DNA of 64,000 nt from UBA3871 sp041797745 (GCA_041797745.1 JBHBZU010000053.1:3588-67587), one strand, 5' to 3'; shown: positions 45,699 to 54,922, counted from the first letter of the stretch. The notes: a model not told the origin generated them from the sequence alone. A program made the numbers and translations.

Positions 45699-46586
45699 TC
45701 ATAGCTGCGTTGTTTGGGATTTCGGCGGGATCATCGTTTCGCGGATCAATCCTTGCAGGATTTCCTTTGCCCTTTGGATGATATTCCGAAACAGCCCCGG
45801 CAGCCAGCCATGTTTTTGCACGGAGCGGCTGGCTTCGTTGTAGATATGCTCGTTTTTGATCTCTATGATCTTCGCCTCGGCAATCCCCGATACCAGCGCC
45901 ATATCCGCCGTTCTGTTCCAGTCCTGCCGTGCTGCATTGTCCGCCTCAATCTCCGCCGCCTTCGAGTTTTTCTTCCCGATCTTTTTGGTGGGGAGATATA
46001 CGCTGCTCGGATCAAAGACCTTTAATCGCCGTTCCGGGTCGTGGATATGCCTGTTAATCAGAGCGGTGTAGAACTCTTTTGCTTCGTCCAAGAACAGTAT
46101 GTTTTTGAAAGCGTCGTCCTTTACCGTGAACAAGTGGCTTTCATAGGCTTCACCCTTCTTGATGACGGTGCAGCCCTTGCGAATTTGACCGTCCTCGCCG
46201 GTGATCTCCTTCTTCGTGCGTACCCGCTTGCAGGTTTCATCATAGAACACGCTGCGGCTGGCAATCTTGATATCCGGCTCCGGCAATAACCGCCGTTCAG
46301 AAAAGATCAGGTGGATGTGATAGTTCTTCTTCGTCTTGTTGTGGTGGAGCGCCGAAACGCATTCCACATCATATCGCTTCTTGAATTGCTCTTTGAACTC
46401 CTGAAGCACCTGCCGAGGATCAAACTGCGTGTATTCCTCCGGCAGGGCGATGATAAGCTCCCGTGCCTCGATACATTTTCCTTCCGTCCCGAAGCGTTTG
46501 AACTCATCCCGACACTCCTTTGCAAGGATGAAGGGCTTAAAGAATCTATCGGCAGATATGCCATTTTCATCAACTCCGTCACACAT
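45699..46586 (-). pseudogene. MobA/MobL-family relaxase, N-terminus missing
   Basis: Residues include ELIIALPEEYTQFDPRQVLQEF and NYHIHLIFSERRLLPE, the HIH and S-E-R motifs of MobA/MobL relaxases, followed by the helical C-terminal region. The usual N-terminal catalytic segment (with the nicking Tyr and the first motif) is absent. Upstream at about 46,577 the sequence changes to an integrase C-terminus on the opposite strand. This looks like a deletion junction. The existing frame starts at a chance ATG (46,586) with no ribosome binding site. Its C-terminal end, next to the hcp terminator, looks natural. Confidence 0.75.
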
Positions 46587-46765
46587 TCACAAGTAATCTG
46601 CTCTCTAACGGGGCAGCGCCGAAGGATGTACAGGAGCTGTTGGGACACGCCGACGTCAGTACCACCATGAACATCTACGCTCACTCGACAAGGGAAACTT
46701 TTTATGGCAGCAGACCTGCGGGAAACACAGGAAAATCAAGGGGTTTCAGAGAATCGGAGAGATAA
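46571..46765 (+). pseudogene. tyrosine recombinase, C-terminal fragment
   Basis: Reading frame from about 46,571: [35 protein letters not shown], ending at TAA 46,763-46,765. The Arg and His of RHT, the GH motif and the catalytic Tyr of MNIYAH are those of phage-type integrases. The N-terminal three quarters are missing, joined to the truncated relaxase at the junction near 46,577. Confidence 0.85.
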
Positions 46766-46777
46766 ACCGGGAATTAT

Positions 46778-46999
46778 CTACTTGACTATTATTACGCAAA
46801 TTCCAATTAAAGCTAATATAATACCCACAATAAATTCTGCCAATCCAACTCTCTTGGCATAGGATTCTGTTTTTCTTCCTGCTTTATAATCTTCTTCAAA
46901 ACCATTGATTAGATTATATTTCTTTTGAAAATAAATCTCATATCCGAACATAATAAATGCAACGCCAACCGTTATTAATATAATCTTTAAAATAGTCAT
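46778..46999 (-). CDS. small membrane protein, DUF3784-like
   Basis: A 73-aa protein with two hydrophobic helices. The motif FGYEIYFQKKYNLINGFEEDYKAGRKTESYAKRVGLAEFIVGII resembles the DUF3784 family (small membrane proteins of Firmicutes with an INGFE/D-x-x-Y-K segment). Function unknown. ATG 46,999 is used; a TTG at 47,038 is open but no better supported. It lies between the fossil integrase and the two-hairpin repeat, and returns to the AT-rich composition of the chromosome. Confidence 0.6.
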   Translation of the reverse strand: MTILKIILITVGVAFIMFGYEIYFQKKYNLINGFEEDYKAGRKTESYAKRVGLAEFIVGIILALIGICVIIVK

Positions 47000-47050
47000 T
47001 AAGTACACATCCACTAACTTAAAATTTGTTGCAATCAATATTTTTTATTA

Positions 47051-47114
47051 TCATATCTTTGATTATAATTTTCAAATGAAGATATGATGAAATGACTATG
47101 TAACAAGGGTCATT
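47051..47114. repeat. third copy of the two-hairpin repeat
   Basis: Stem 1 is TCATATCTT (47051-47059) with AAGATATGA (47079-47087). Stem 2 is AATGAC (47091-47096) with GTCATT (47109-47114). The spacing and order are the same as at 2,308-2,444. A partial next copy (CATATCTTTGAT) follows at about 47,119. Confidence 0.85.
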
Positions 47115-47287
47115 ATACCATATCTTTGATTTTTTAGGACGATTTTTTTAGTATATCCTTAAATTTCCGTGGAGCCATTGATAAAATAGGACTTTTAATG
47201 TATAATACTAACTTAAATAAATGGTAGCATTTAATAAATTTACATTATGTATCAGAATAAATATCATAAAAAAGAATGGAGGAAACA

Positions 47288-48790
47288 ATGGCAACATTTT
47301 TTACAGAACCATCAAGAACTTTTAGTGAATATCTGCTTGTTCCGGGCTTCTCATCTAAGCAGTGCACCAAGGAAAATGTGAGCTTAAAGACACCTATTAC
47401 AAAGTACAGAAAGGGCGAGGAACCGGCGATTACTATGAATGTCCCTTTGGTTTCCGCAGTTATGCAGGCGGTATCTGACGACAAGCTGGCTATCGCACTG
47501 GCCAAAGAGGGTGGCTTAAGCTTTATCTTTGTAAGCCAGTCTATTGAAAGTCAGGCAGCTATGGTAAAGCGCGTAAAGGATCACAAAGCGGGATTTGTTA
47601 AGAGCGATTCCAACTTAAGACCGGACCAGACCTTGGCAGATGTTTTAGTTCTCAAGGAACGTTACGGTCATTCCACGGTAGCCATTACAGAAGATGGTAC
47701 AGAAGACGGTAAACTCGTTGGTTTGGTAACCAGCAGAGATTATCGTATCAGTCGTATGTCCAGGGATGAAAAAATCGAGACATTCATGACTCCGTTCGAA
47801 AATCTGATTTATGCCGAAGAGGGCACTACATTAAAGGAAGCAAACGACATTATCTGGGAGCATAAGCTCAACTCTCTCCCAATCATTGACAAGAAAGGCC
47901 GTCTTCTTTATTTCGTATTCCGTAAGGACTACGAAGCGCACAAGTCCAATCCGGACGAATTGCTCGATGAGCACAAGAGATATATGGTCGGTGCAGGAGT
48001 TAACACCCGCGACTATGAAGAAAGAATACCGGCTTTGGTAGAGGCAGGTGCAGACATCCTCTGTATTGACTCCTCCGAGGGCTATTCAGAGTGGCAGGCG
48101 GACACAATTAAGTTTGTTCGTGAAAAGTACGGCGAAAATGTGAAAATCGGTGCCGGCAATGTTGTTGACGCAGAGGGCTTCAGATATCTGGCGGAAGCAG
48201 GTGCAGACTTCGTAAAGGTGGGCATTGGCGGTGGCTCTATCTGTATTACCAGAGAAACCAAGGGCATTGGTCGTGGACAGGCAACAGCCGTTATTGAAGT
48301 AGCCAAGGCAAGAGATGAATATTTTAAGGAAACAGGGGTCTATGTGCCGATTTGTTCCGACGGAGGTATTGTCCACGACTACCATATGACTTTGGCGTTG
48401 GCAATGGGAGCTGATTTTCTCATGCAAGGAAGATATTTTGCCCGTTTTGACGAATCCCCAACCAATAAACTGATGGTTAACGGAACTTATGTTAAGGAAT
48501 ATTGGGGTGAGGGTTCCAACCGTGCTCGTAACTGGCAGCGTTACGACCTTGGCGGTGACTCTAAACTCGCCTTTGAAGAGGGGGTTGACTCCTATGTGCC
48601 GTATGCAGGTCCTTTAAGCGACAATGTAAGACTTTCTCTTTCCAAGGTTAAGTCTACTATGTGCAACTGCGGCGCCTTGTCTATTTCCGAACTTCAGGGA
48701 AAGGCAAAGCTCACATTGGTATCCGCTACTTCCATCGTTGAGGGCGGAGCACATGATGTTATCCTCAAGGAAACTTCCGAGAGACGCTAG
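47288..48790 (+). CDS. guaB: IMP dehydrogenase
   Basis: A 500-aa enzyme of guanine nucleotide synthesis (IMP to XMP with NAD+). It has a TIM-barrel core with a CBS-domain insert (about residues 105-220). The active-site loop is [15 protein letters not shown] with the catalytic Cys near residue 318. [22 protein letters not shown] and VPICSDGGI are substrate-loop segments. ATG 47,288 follows GGAGG by five bases; an in-frame ATG at 47,276 overlaps the ribosome site. guaA follows after a 218-base gap, which may be folded. No purine riboswitch is recognised upstream. Confidence 0.96.
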   Translation: MATFFTEPSRTFSEYLLVPGFSSKQCTKENVSLKTPITKYRKGEEPAITMNVPLVSAVMQAVSDDKLAIALAKEGGLSFIFVSQSIESQAAMVKRVKDHKAGFVKSDSNLRPDQTLADVLVLKERYGHSTVAITEDGTEDGKLVGLVTSRDYRISRMSRDEKIETFMTPFENLIYAEEGTTLKEANDIIWEHKLNSLPIIDKKGRLLYFVFRKDYEAHKSNPDELLDEHKRYMVGAGVNTRDYEERIPALVEAGADILCIDSSEGYSEWQADTIKFVREKYGENVKIGAGNVVDAEGFRYLAEAGADFVKVGIGGGSICITRETKGIGRGQATAVIEVAKARDEYFKETGVYVPICSDGGIVHDYHMTLALAMGADFLMQGRYFARFDESPTNKLMVNGTYVKEYWGEGSNRARNWQRYDLGGDSKLAFEEGVDSYVPYAGPLSDNVRLSLSKVKSTMCNCGALSISELQGKAKLTLVSATSIVEGGAHDVILKETSERR

Positions 48791-49008
48791 GCTTGTTAAA
48801 TTCGAGCCTGACATTGTTGCTAGTCATGTTCTGCGGTGTTTACGTACTAACTGTGGGCTTGTGCCCATCGACATGTCGTGCGTTTGGTCAGCCACGACTT
48901 TCCCTGCGTCTTGGGTTTTAAGATATCTAGGTTTTTCTGCATATAGATTTTTGTGGCCTTTAGGTTTGCGTAAGAAATATTAACCGGTTAAGGTAATAGG
49001 AGATTTCG
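48791..49008 (+). other. guaB-guaA intergenic stretch with two hairpins
   Basis: TGGGC-TTGT-GCCCA (48854-48867) is followed by GTCGTG (48875-48880) with CACGAC (48893-48898). No gene and no known riboswitch is recognised. The 218 bases are unusually long for two genes of one pathway. Confidence 0.45.
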
Positions 49009-50577
49009 ATGAATAAAGAAATGATCGTTGTACTGGACTTCGGTGGTCAGTACAATCAGTTAATAGCGAGAAGAGTAAGAGAATGTAATACATATTGCGA
49101 AGTTCATCCTTACACTCTTTCCTTGGAAAAGTTAAAAGAAAAGAACCCTAAGGGCATTATCTTTACAGGTGGGCCTAACAGTGTATACGGTGAAGACAGT
49201 CCGCAGGCTGATTCGGAAATCTACAAGCTGGGCGTGCCCATCTTGGGAATCTGCTATGGAGCACAGCTTCTGGCACATCAGCTGGGCGGTAAGGTGGAAA
49301 CTGCGCCTGTTTCCGAATACGGTAAGACTGAGGTTGAGTTTGATAAATCAGGAAAACTCTTTGCCGGCCTTAAGGGAGAACCTGAAAAGCCGAATACTAC
49401 TATTGCTTGGATGAGTCACACCGACTATATTGCAAAGACTCCGGATGGTTTCCGCGTTACTGCAAAGACTCCTGTTTGTCCTGTGGCGGCTATGGAATGT
49501 GCTGACAAGGGCTTCTACGCAACACAGTTTCATCCTGAAGTAATGCATTCCAAAGAGGGCTTCAATATTTTGAAAGCTTTCGTAAATGATGTTTGCGGTT
49601 GCAGCGGACAGTGGAAGATGGATTCTTTCGTTGAAGAAACTATAAAGGCTATTCGTGAGAAAGTCGGTGAGGGCAAGGTTTTATGTGCACTTTCCGGCGG
49701 TGTAGACTCCTCCGTTGCAGCGGTACTTCTCTCCAAGGCTGTTGGCAAGCAGCTTACCTGTGTGTTTGTTGACCACGGTCTTTTGCGTAAGGAGGAGGGA
49801 AATCAGGTGGAAGCGGTCTTTGGACCGGAGGGACCATATGACCTTAACTTCATCAGGGTTAATGCACAGCAGCGTTTTTATGACAAGCTGGCAGGAGTAG
49901 AAGACCCTGAAAGAAAGAGAAAGATTATTGGCGAAGAATTTATTCGCGTGTTTGAGGAAGAAGCAAAGAAGATTGGCACTGTGGACTTTTTTGTTCAGGG
50001 TACAATCTATCCTGATATTATCGAGTCAGGTCTTGGAGGTTCTGCGGTTATAAAGAGCCACCACAATGTCGGTGGACTTCCTGATTATGTGGATTTCAAA
50101 GAAATTATCGAACCTCTCCGCATGCTTTTTAAGGATGAAGTTCGTAAAGCAGGGCTGGAACTGGGTATTCCTGAATATTTAGTGTTCCGCCAGCCTTTCC
50201 CGGGTCCAGGATTGGGGATTCGCATTATCGGGGATGTTACAGCTGAAAAGGTGCGTATCGTTCAAGACGCAGATGCCATCTATCGTGAAGAAATTAATAA
50301 GGCGGTAAAGGAGGGAAAGATGGAGGCACCGAATCAATATTTCGCTGCACTTTCCAATATGCGCTCCGTAGGTGTTATGGGAGACTTCCGAACCTATGAT
50401 TACGCTGTGGTACTGCGTGCGGTATGCACTTCCGACTTTATGACAGCGGAGGCGGCAGAAATTCCATGGTCGGTATTGAGCCACATTACAACTCGTATCG
50501 TAAACGAGGTAAAGGGCGTCAGCCGCTGCGTATACGACTGCACAACAAAGCCACCTGCTACGATTGAGTGGGAATAA
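49009..50577 (+). CDS. guaA: GMP synthase (glutamine-hydrolysing)
   Basis: A 522-aa enzyme. The N-terminal class I glutaminase has [11 protein letters not shown] (catalytic Cys near residue 84) and the His/Glu pair in FHPEV. The PP-loop ATP pyrophosphatase has [13 protein letters not shown] near residue 228. The dimerisation domain ends at ATIEWE. It converts XMP to GMP. Its last codons, GAGTGGGAATAA, form the left attachment site of the integrated element. The enzyme stays intact because the att copy retains the reading frame and the stop. Confidence 0.97.
   Translation: MNKEMIVVLDFGGQYNQLIARRVRECNTYCEVHPYTLSLEKLKEKNPKGIIFTGGPNSVYGEDSPQADSEIYKLGVPILGICYGAQLLAHQLGGKVETAPVSEYGKTEVEFDKSGKLFAGLKGEPEKPNTTIAWMSHTDYIAKTPDGFRVTAKTPVCPVAAMECADKGFYATQFHPEVMHSKEGFNILKAFVNDVCGCSGQWKMDSFVEETIKAIREKVGEGKVLCALSGGVDSSVAAVLLSKAVGKQLTCVFVDHGLLRKEEGNQVEAVFGPEGPYDLNFIRVNAQQRFYDKLAGVEDPERKRKIIGEEFIRVFEEEAKKIGTVDFFVQGTIYPDIIESGLGGSAVIKSHHNVGGLPDYVDFKEIIEPLRMLFKDEVRKAGLELGIPEYLVFRQPFPGPGLGIRIIGDVTAEKVRIVQDADAIYREEINKAVKEGKMEAPNQYFAALSNMRSVGVMGDFRTYDYAVVLRAVCTSDFMTAEAAEIPWSVLSHITTRIVNEVKGVSRCVYDCTTKPPATIEWE
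50566..50576. repeat. attL, direct repeat in guaA
   Basis: GAGTGGGAATA, the last codons of guaA. The element side supplies the A that completes TAA. The partner copy is at 62,883-62,893. Confidence 0.8.
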
Positions 50578-50635
50578 TTTCACACTCGTGAAAAAGCCTT
50601 ATTTTACTGGGCTTTTGCCAATTGTAAATGCTTTT

Positions 50636-50654
50636 TGGCAACAAAATGGCAACA
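50636..50654. repeat. integrase-type arm repeats, left end
   Basis: TGGCAACAAAATGGCAACA contains two copies of TGGCAACA. The right end has the same pattern at 62,764-62,782. Such tandem repeats are typical arm sites of tyrosine integrases. Confidence 0.6.
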
Positions 50655-50676
50655 TAATTTGAATTATTGTAAAAGT

Positions 50677-50715
50677 AAAGAGCTATCAGATTTTTTGAAA
50701 GTCTGATAGCTCTTT
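50677..50715. terminator. terminator of the minus-strand operon at the left end
   Basis: AAAGAGCTATCAGA (50677-50690) pairs with TCTGATAGCTCTTT (50702-50715), 14 bp, with a T-run on the plus strand and an A/T-rich flank on the other. Confidence 0.85.
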
Positions 50716-50740
50716 TTGTTTTATCGTGTATTATTGCCGA

Positions 50741-51316
50741 TTACCAATTAATAAAGTCATAAGCTAGATTGCCAAGCTTTGATAACTCTAAATCTAAAGT
50801 ATTTGCATTTAGTAGTTCTGTTATTTTTGCTTGACATTCCAGATATTGTTGCTCAGTAAGCTTGCTCCAAACGCAATCCTTAATATGCGCTTTTTTAATA
50901 ATAATACTGTCAAGAGGGCAATCACACGATGAAAAATCAGGGATAGCTTTGTCTACAAATATCAAATCACTAAAAACATATAGATATTTGAATGTCATAT
51001 TTATGAGTTTTTGAGCGAGTCCAAACCCAGTTACATAATGATTGTCATTGCTTATAGTATTATCACAAAACAACAACGAAATATCTTTAATAATTTTTCT
51101 TGAAAACACAAAATTTGATTCAGTAATGGCGCTGTTTGTAGCAGAGCAAATTTCCTTTTTGTCATTCAGAAAAGAAGCGCTGTAATAACGACCTGCCGTC
51201 ATCATATCTGAGTATGCCAATTCAATGCACTTTATTATCACTTCCGATGGGCAGCACTTGTTTGTTGATTGTCCCAATACAGAAGATTCCAAAAAAAATT
51301 TTTTCCAGTCTGTCAT
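50741..51316 (-). CDS. unknown accessory protein of the element
   Basis: A 191-aa protein I do not recognise. Visible features are a Cys pair CDC near residue 131, a segment FGLAQKLINMTFKYLYVF (about 97-114) that may be a buried helix, and a C-terminal LGNLAYDFINW. No signal peptide, no HExxH and no known nuclease motif is visible. The QKLINMTFKYLY stretch recalls a family of uncharacterised phage/plasmid proteins, but I cannot name it. It follows the XRE gene on the same strand with 13 bases between them, so they form an operon. Position next to attL suggests a passenger or immunity-type gene. Confidence 0.6.
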   Translation of the reverse strand: MTDWKKFFLESSVLGQSTNKCCPSEVIIKCIELAYSDMMTAGRYYSASFLNDKKEICSATNSAITESNFVFSRKIIKDISLLFCDNTISNDNHYVTGFGLAQKLINMTFKYLYVFSDLIFVDKAIPDFSSCDCPLDSIIIKKAHIKDCVWSKLTEQQYLECQAKITELLNANTLDLELSKLGNLAYDFINW

Positions 51317-51329
51317 AAGCTCCCCCCAT

Positions 51330-51860
51330 TTAGTCGTTCTTCAACCTATCTTTAAACGCTTCTACCATAGCATCGCTGAGATTCTGCGACGGTACTTTTA
51401 CATAGCCGGAAGTTTCATCATACTTCGGATAATTGTAGCGCCACTTGTCATATTCGTCACGGTTAATGTCACCGTTATGATATTTCTCGGATTGTTCAGC
51501 CCACGCATTGAGCATTTCTGAAAGCTTGGCGGCGTCCGTCCCCTTGCGAGGGTCTGCATACATTGAAACACCGTTTTCGGTCTTTTCTATTGTCAATCCG
51601 TATCTGTCCTCTAATGTAAACAAAGTGTGCATTAAGCCTATATAACTGTCAATGTCGGGAACAGAAAGCGCCTGTGGCGATATATCGAAAACCTCTGCAA
51701 GTTTATTTGTTAAATCAGCCTTAGGCGTTCTTGACCCCGATTCATACTGAGCCATACGAATATCCGCAGTCTTTTCCGGGAAGCCGACCACCTGTCCTAA
51801 ATATTTCTGTGTCATTCCGCAAAGATTACGAAAGAACCTTATTCTCTCTCCGATTGCCAT
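51330..51860 (-). CDS. XRE-family repressor of the element
   Basis: A 176-aa protein. The N-terminal HTH (about 1-65: GERIRFFRNLCGMTQKYLGQVVGF, then AQYESGSRTPKADLTNKLAEVFDIS) is a lambda-repressor-like domain with the usual R-x-x-x-x-x-x-x-T-Q-x-x-LG pattern. The C-terminal ~110 residues are helical and unknown. It starts at ATG 51,860 with AAGGAGTG upstream. The divergent promoter region (51,895-51,994) contains two identical 14-bp repeats, good candidates for its operators, and it also feeds the excisionase-integrase genes. Confidence 0.85.
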   Translation of the reverse strand: MAIGERIRFFRNLCGMTQKYLGQVVGFPEKTADIRMAQYESGSRTPKADLTNKLAEVFDISPQALSVPDIDSYIGLMHTLFTLEDRYGLTIEKTENGVSMYADPRKGTDAAKLSEMLNAWAEQSEKYHNGDINRDEYDKWRYNYPKYDETSGYVKVPSQNLSDAMVEAFKDRLKND

Positions 51861-51894
51861 AAAATACACTCCTTACTTATGTAATGCGCAATCA

Positions 51895-51994
51895 GTATAT
51901 CATATATGTTTAGTATATGTCAAGTAACATAAAACAAAAAAGTTTAATATTTTTGCAAAAGCCACTTGACATAACGGAATATGTTTAGTATAAT
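51895..51994. promoter_or_regulatory. divergent promoters with repeated operators
   Basis: The plus promoter has TTGACA (51966-51971), 17 bases, TATAAT (51989-51994). The minus promoter has TTGACA (51923-51918 reading down), then TATACT about 18 bases further. ATATGTTTAGTATA occurs twice (51904-51917 and 51979-51992), overlapping the minus spacer and the plus -10 box. From 51,995 to 52,147 there is a leader with no gene. Confidence 0.7.
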
Positions 51995-52147
51995 CATTAA
52001 GCAAATAGCGTTAAGCTATTTGTAAACAACTGAATAACCGTCATACATCACGGTAATGGTGTATCCGCTCGGGCAAATCGGAATGCGGTCAGAAAGTATC
52101 CGACAATAAATAATCATATTATAAAATCAAACAAAGGTGGTGATTAA

Positions 52148-52342
52148 ATGGAAAACGCAAGTTTTATGCGAGTTGACGAAGTGGCTAAGGAATTAGGCAT
52201 TTCAAAATCCTACGCATATAAAATCGTCCAAGAACTCAATGCCGAATTAGCTGAAAAAGGCTATATGGTGATTTCGGGGCGAGTAAACAAACAATATTTT
52301 ACAGAACGCACCTGTTACGGTGCCGACAAGAAAGAGAGGTAA
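52148..52342 (+). CDS. xis: excisionase-like HTH protein
   Basis: A 64-aa winged-helix protein, FMRVDEVAKELGISKSYAYKIVQELNAELAEKGYMVISGRVNKQYFTER: the DNA-binding region of excisionases/AlpA-like proteins with the D-E-V-A-K-x-L-x-x-S-x-x-x-A-Y pattern. It is placed directly before the integrase, which is the normal order, and would bend the att arms during excision. AAAGGTGG is upstream. Four bases separate its stop from the integrase ATG. Confidence 0.82.
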   Translation: MENASFMRVDEVAKELGISKSYAYKIVQELNAELAEKGYMVISGRVNKQYFTERTCYGADKKER

Positions 52343-52346
52343 ATTT

Positions 52347-53420
52347 ATGGCAGTATATAAAGAAGATAAAACAAACACTTGGCGTGTTATCTATCGCTAT
52401 ACCGATTGGAACGGCCAGAGAAAACAAACGCAAAAGCGAGGCTTTAAGACAAAGCGTGAAGCCCAGTCTTGGGAGCGAGAACAGCTTAATAAGCTCGGCG
52501 GTGACTTGGATATGACATTCAACAGCTTTGTCGGGCATTACGCCGAAGATATGCAAACAAGGCTGAAAGAAAATACTTGGGAAACCAAGAAGCATATTAT
52601 TGAAACAAAACTTGTTCCATATTTCGGCAAACTGAAAATGTGCAATATTACCGCACAACAAATTATCACTTGGCAAAATTAACTTATCAATTACAAGGAC
52701 GATAAAGGTAAAACTTATTCGCCTGTGTATCTGAAAACAATTCATAATCAGTTGTCGGCAATTTTTAACCACGCTGTTAGGTACTATAATTTGAAAGAAA
52801 ATCCTTGCAAAAAGGCAGGCAGTATGGGTAAAAAGAAAAATCGAGAAATGCTGTTCTGGACAAAAGACGAATATCTAAAATTCGCCGATAAAATGATGGA
52901 CAAGCCGTTATCCTATTATGCTTTTGAAATGCTTTATTGGACAGGCGTTCGTGAGGGAGAGTTGTTGGCTCTCACCCCAGCAGATTTTGATTTTGAAAAG
53001 AGAACGGTTACGATAAACAAATCGTTTCAGCACTTAAATGGCAGAGATGTTATTACTTCGCCTAAAACAGAAAAGAGTAACAGAACGATTAGGTTGCCGA
53101 AATTTCTCTGTGATGAAATGCAGGACTACTTGAAAATGCTCTATGATGTAGGCTTGGACGACAGAATGTTCCCTGTTACAAAAAGCTATTTGTATCGAGA
53201 AATGGAGCGAGGCTCAAAGCAAGCCGGGATAAAGCGAATCCGTATCCACGATATTCGCCATAGCCACGTGAGCTTGCTTATTGATATGGGATTTTCCGCA
53301 ACGGCGATTGCCGACCGTGTGGGTCACGAAAGCATAGAGATAACATACAATTATGCTCATTTGTTCCCGTCAAAGCAGACGGAAATGGCAGACAAATTGG
53401 AAATGGAAAGGAGTAGATGA
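52347..53420 (+). pseudogene. int: tyrosine integrase with an in-frame stop codon
   Basis: The 357-codon frame is intact from ATG 52,347 to the stop at 53,420, except for a TAA at 52,680-52,682 (after ITWQN; LINYKD follows in the same frame). A single GAA-to-TAA change would explain it. The N-terminal arm-binding and SAM-like domains precede the break. The catalytic domain follows with R (TGVREGEL), HxxR (HDIRHSHVS), GH (VGHES) and Y (TYNYAHLF). The C-terminal part could still be translated from an internal start, but the full enzyme is not made unless the stop is read through. Confidence 0.88.
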
Positions 53421-53421
53421 T

Positions 53422-53745
53422 ATGTCGCTCAAAAACAGAGATGAACACAACCGCTGGCGAAACAAAACGGTAGCGTTTAGGGTTTCGCCGGAGGAGTGGC
53501 AACAAATCGAACGATATGTTCGGCTGTCCGGATTGAATAAACAGGACTATATCACACGGCGATTAACGCACCGAGAAATAACTGTGCAAGGCAATCCGAG
53601 AGTGTATAAGGCACTGCGTGATAACCTTTACGATGTGCTTGCGGAACTTAAACGAATTGAGGCAGGCGGCGAAGTCAATGACGAACTGCTTGACTTAATC
53701 GAGATGATAGCCGATATTCTCGGCGGACTTAAAGGAGATGATTAG
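53422..53745 (+). CDS. mobC: MobC-like relaxosome protein
   Basis: A 107-aa protein. NKTVAFRVSPEEWQQIERYVRLSGLNKQDYITRRL is a ribbon-helix-helix-type N-terminus, and the middle (NPRVYKALRDNLYDVLAELKRIEAGG) is the MobC pattern. It assists the relaxase at oriT by local melting or strand exposure. ATG 53,422 has AAGGAG upstream, two bases after the integrase stop. It precedes the RepA-like gene. Confidence 0.8.
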   Translation: MSLKNRDEHNRWRNKTVAFRVSPEEWQQIERYVRLSGLNKQDYITRRLTHREITVQGNPRVYKALRDNLYDVLAELKRIEAGGEVNDELLDLIEMIADILGGLKGDD

Positions 53746-53746
53746 A

Positions 53747-54922
53747 ATGGAAAATAAAAAAATGACCGCTCCGAATGTATCTGTTGGCGCAGATACGGAG
53801 CAGTCACCAAATGTATGTACAGATAGTATAACCGATTTGGAACAAGATTTCAAGGAAATTGAAGAAATGCAAAAAGAAATGTTTCGTCAAATGCAACCGT
53901 CATATTTGAAAACGGTTTCAATGGCTGATTTGTACGAAACGGATTTTGAGGTGCAAAGCGCATTGATAGATAATTTGCTTTATCGAGGAACATATCTGTT
54001 TGTCGGCTCTCCGAAAGTGGGTAAAAGTTTTATGATGGCACAGCTTGCGTATCACATCAGCACAGGCACGCCTCTTTGGAATTACAAAGTGAAACAGGCA
54101 ACTGTCCTCTATTTTGCACTTGAAGACGATTACCCACGCTTACAGCGAAGATTATTCAAGATGTTCGGTGCTGACGGAACGGAAAATCTATATTTTGCAA
54201 CGCAATGCAAGACATTGGACGGAGGTTTGGACGAACAGATAAGAGGATTTATTCGGGAACACCCGGATACAGGACTTATCATAATCGACACATTAAAGCG
54301 AGTTCGTGAGGTGGGCGGTGCCGATTACAGTTATGCAAGCGATTATGATGTGGTTGCGAAGCTGAAAGCATTAGCCGACAGTTGCAATGTTGCAATGCTG
54401 ATTGTTCATCATACCCGAAAGCAACAAGCCGGTGACAAGTTCGATACTATTTCCGGTACAAACGGATTGCTCGGTGCAGCAGACGGTGCGTTTGTGCTAA
54501 GTAAAGAAAAACGAACTTCAAATAATGCCACGCTTGATGTTACCGGCAGAGATCAACCCGACCAAAGAATACAGCTTGTTAAAGTTCCGGAAACATTGGT
54601 ATGGAATTTTGAAAAGGCAGAAACAGAACTTTGGATTGAGCCGCCGGATCCGTTGCTTGAAAAAATTTCAAATACTCTTTTTGCGGAAAGTAATTCTTGG
54701 AGCGGAACGGCTTCTCAGTTGTGTGAAATAATCGGCGACGATATTAAGCCGAATGTTTTGTCTTTGAAGTTGAGCATAAATGCAAACAGACTTCTAAAAG
54801 ATTATGACATTCATTACAAAGCAAGCCGAACGCACAGCGGTCGCAAGTTATCTCTATGGAAAGACGGCGTGTCAATGTGTGACGACCGTGACAAACATTT
54901 TGAGAGCTGTGGCACTGTATAA
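53747..54922 (+). CDS. RepA-like replication helicase/AAA ATPase
   Basis: A 391-aa protein. The Walker A GSPKVGKSF (about residues 87-95) lies in a RecA/AAA_25 domain with YFALEDDYPRLQRRLF and IIIDTLKRV (Walker B near 184). Then comes a segment LIVHHTRK and a winged-helix-like C-terminal region. This is the type of RepA/hexameric helicase ATPase found in mobilizable islands, where it supports replication of the excised circle. ATG 53,747 has AAAGGAG upstream, and the start lies one base after the mobC stop. Confidence 0.82.
   Translation: MENKKMTAPNVSVGADTEQSPNVCTDSITDLEQDFKEIEEMQKEMFRQMQPSYLKTVSMADLYETDFEVQSALIDNLLYRGTYLFVGSPKVGKSFMMAQLAYHISTGTPLWNYKVKQATVLYFALEDDYPRLQRRLFKMFGADGTENLYFATQCKTLDGGLDEQIRGFIREHPDTGLIIIDTLKRVREVGGADYSYASDYDVVAKLKALADSCNVAMLIVHHTRKQQAGDKFDTISGTNGLLGAADGAFVLSKEKRTSNNATLDVTGRDQPDQRIQLVKVPETLVWNFEKAETELWIEPPDPLLEKISNTLFAESNSWSGTASQLCEIIGDDIKPNVLSLKLSINANRLLKDYDIHYKASRTHSGRKLSLWKDGVSMCDDRDKHFESCGTV

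Larger units (their letters stand above)
39434..46765. mobile_element. decayed mobilizable element carrying a nitrosative-stress module
   Basis: The left end has a broken tnpV (39,434-39,815). The right end has a truncated MobA/L-type relaxase (45,699-46,586, minus) and the C-terminus of a tyrosine integrase (about 46,571-46,765, plus). The intervening genes (40,054-45,549) use more G/C-ending codons than the surrounding chromosome. No complete recombinase, relaxase or clear flanking repeat is seen, so it is a fossil. The outer limits are approximate. Confidence 0.7.

Noticed and set aside
47120..47287. A purine riboswitch before guaB
   Set aside because: The conserved aptamer sequences are not found in this stretch; only a partial copy of the two-hairpin repeat and AT-rich DNA are present.
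52320..52682. The N-terminal integrase fragment as an independent 112-aa protein
   Set aside because: It is in the same frame as the rest of the integrase, and the sequence continues the family immediately after the stop. It is a truncated enzyme, not a separate gene.
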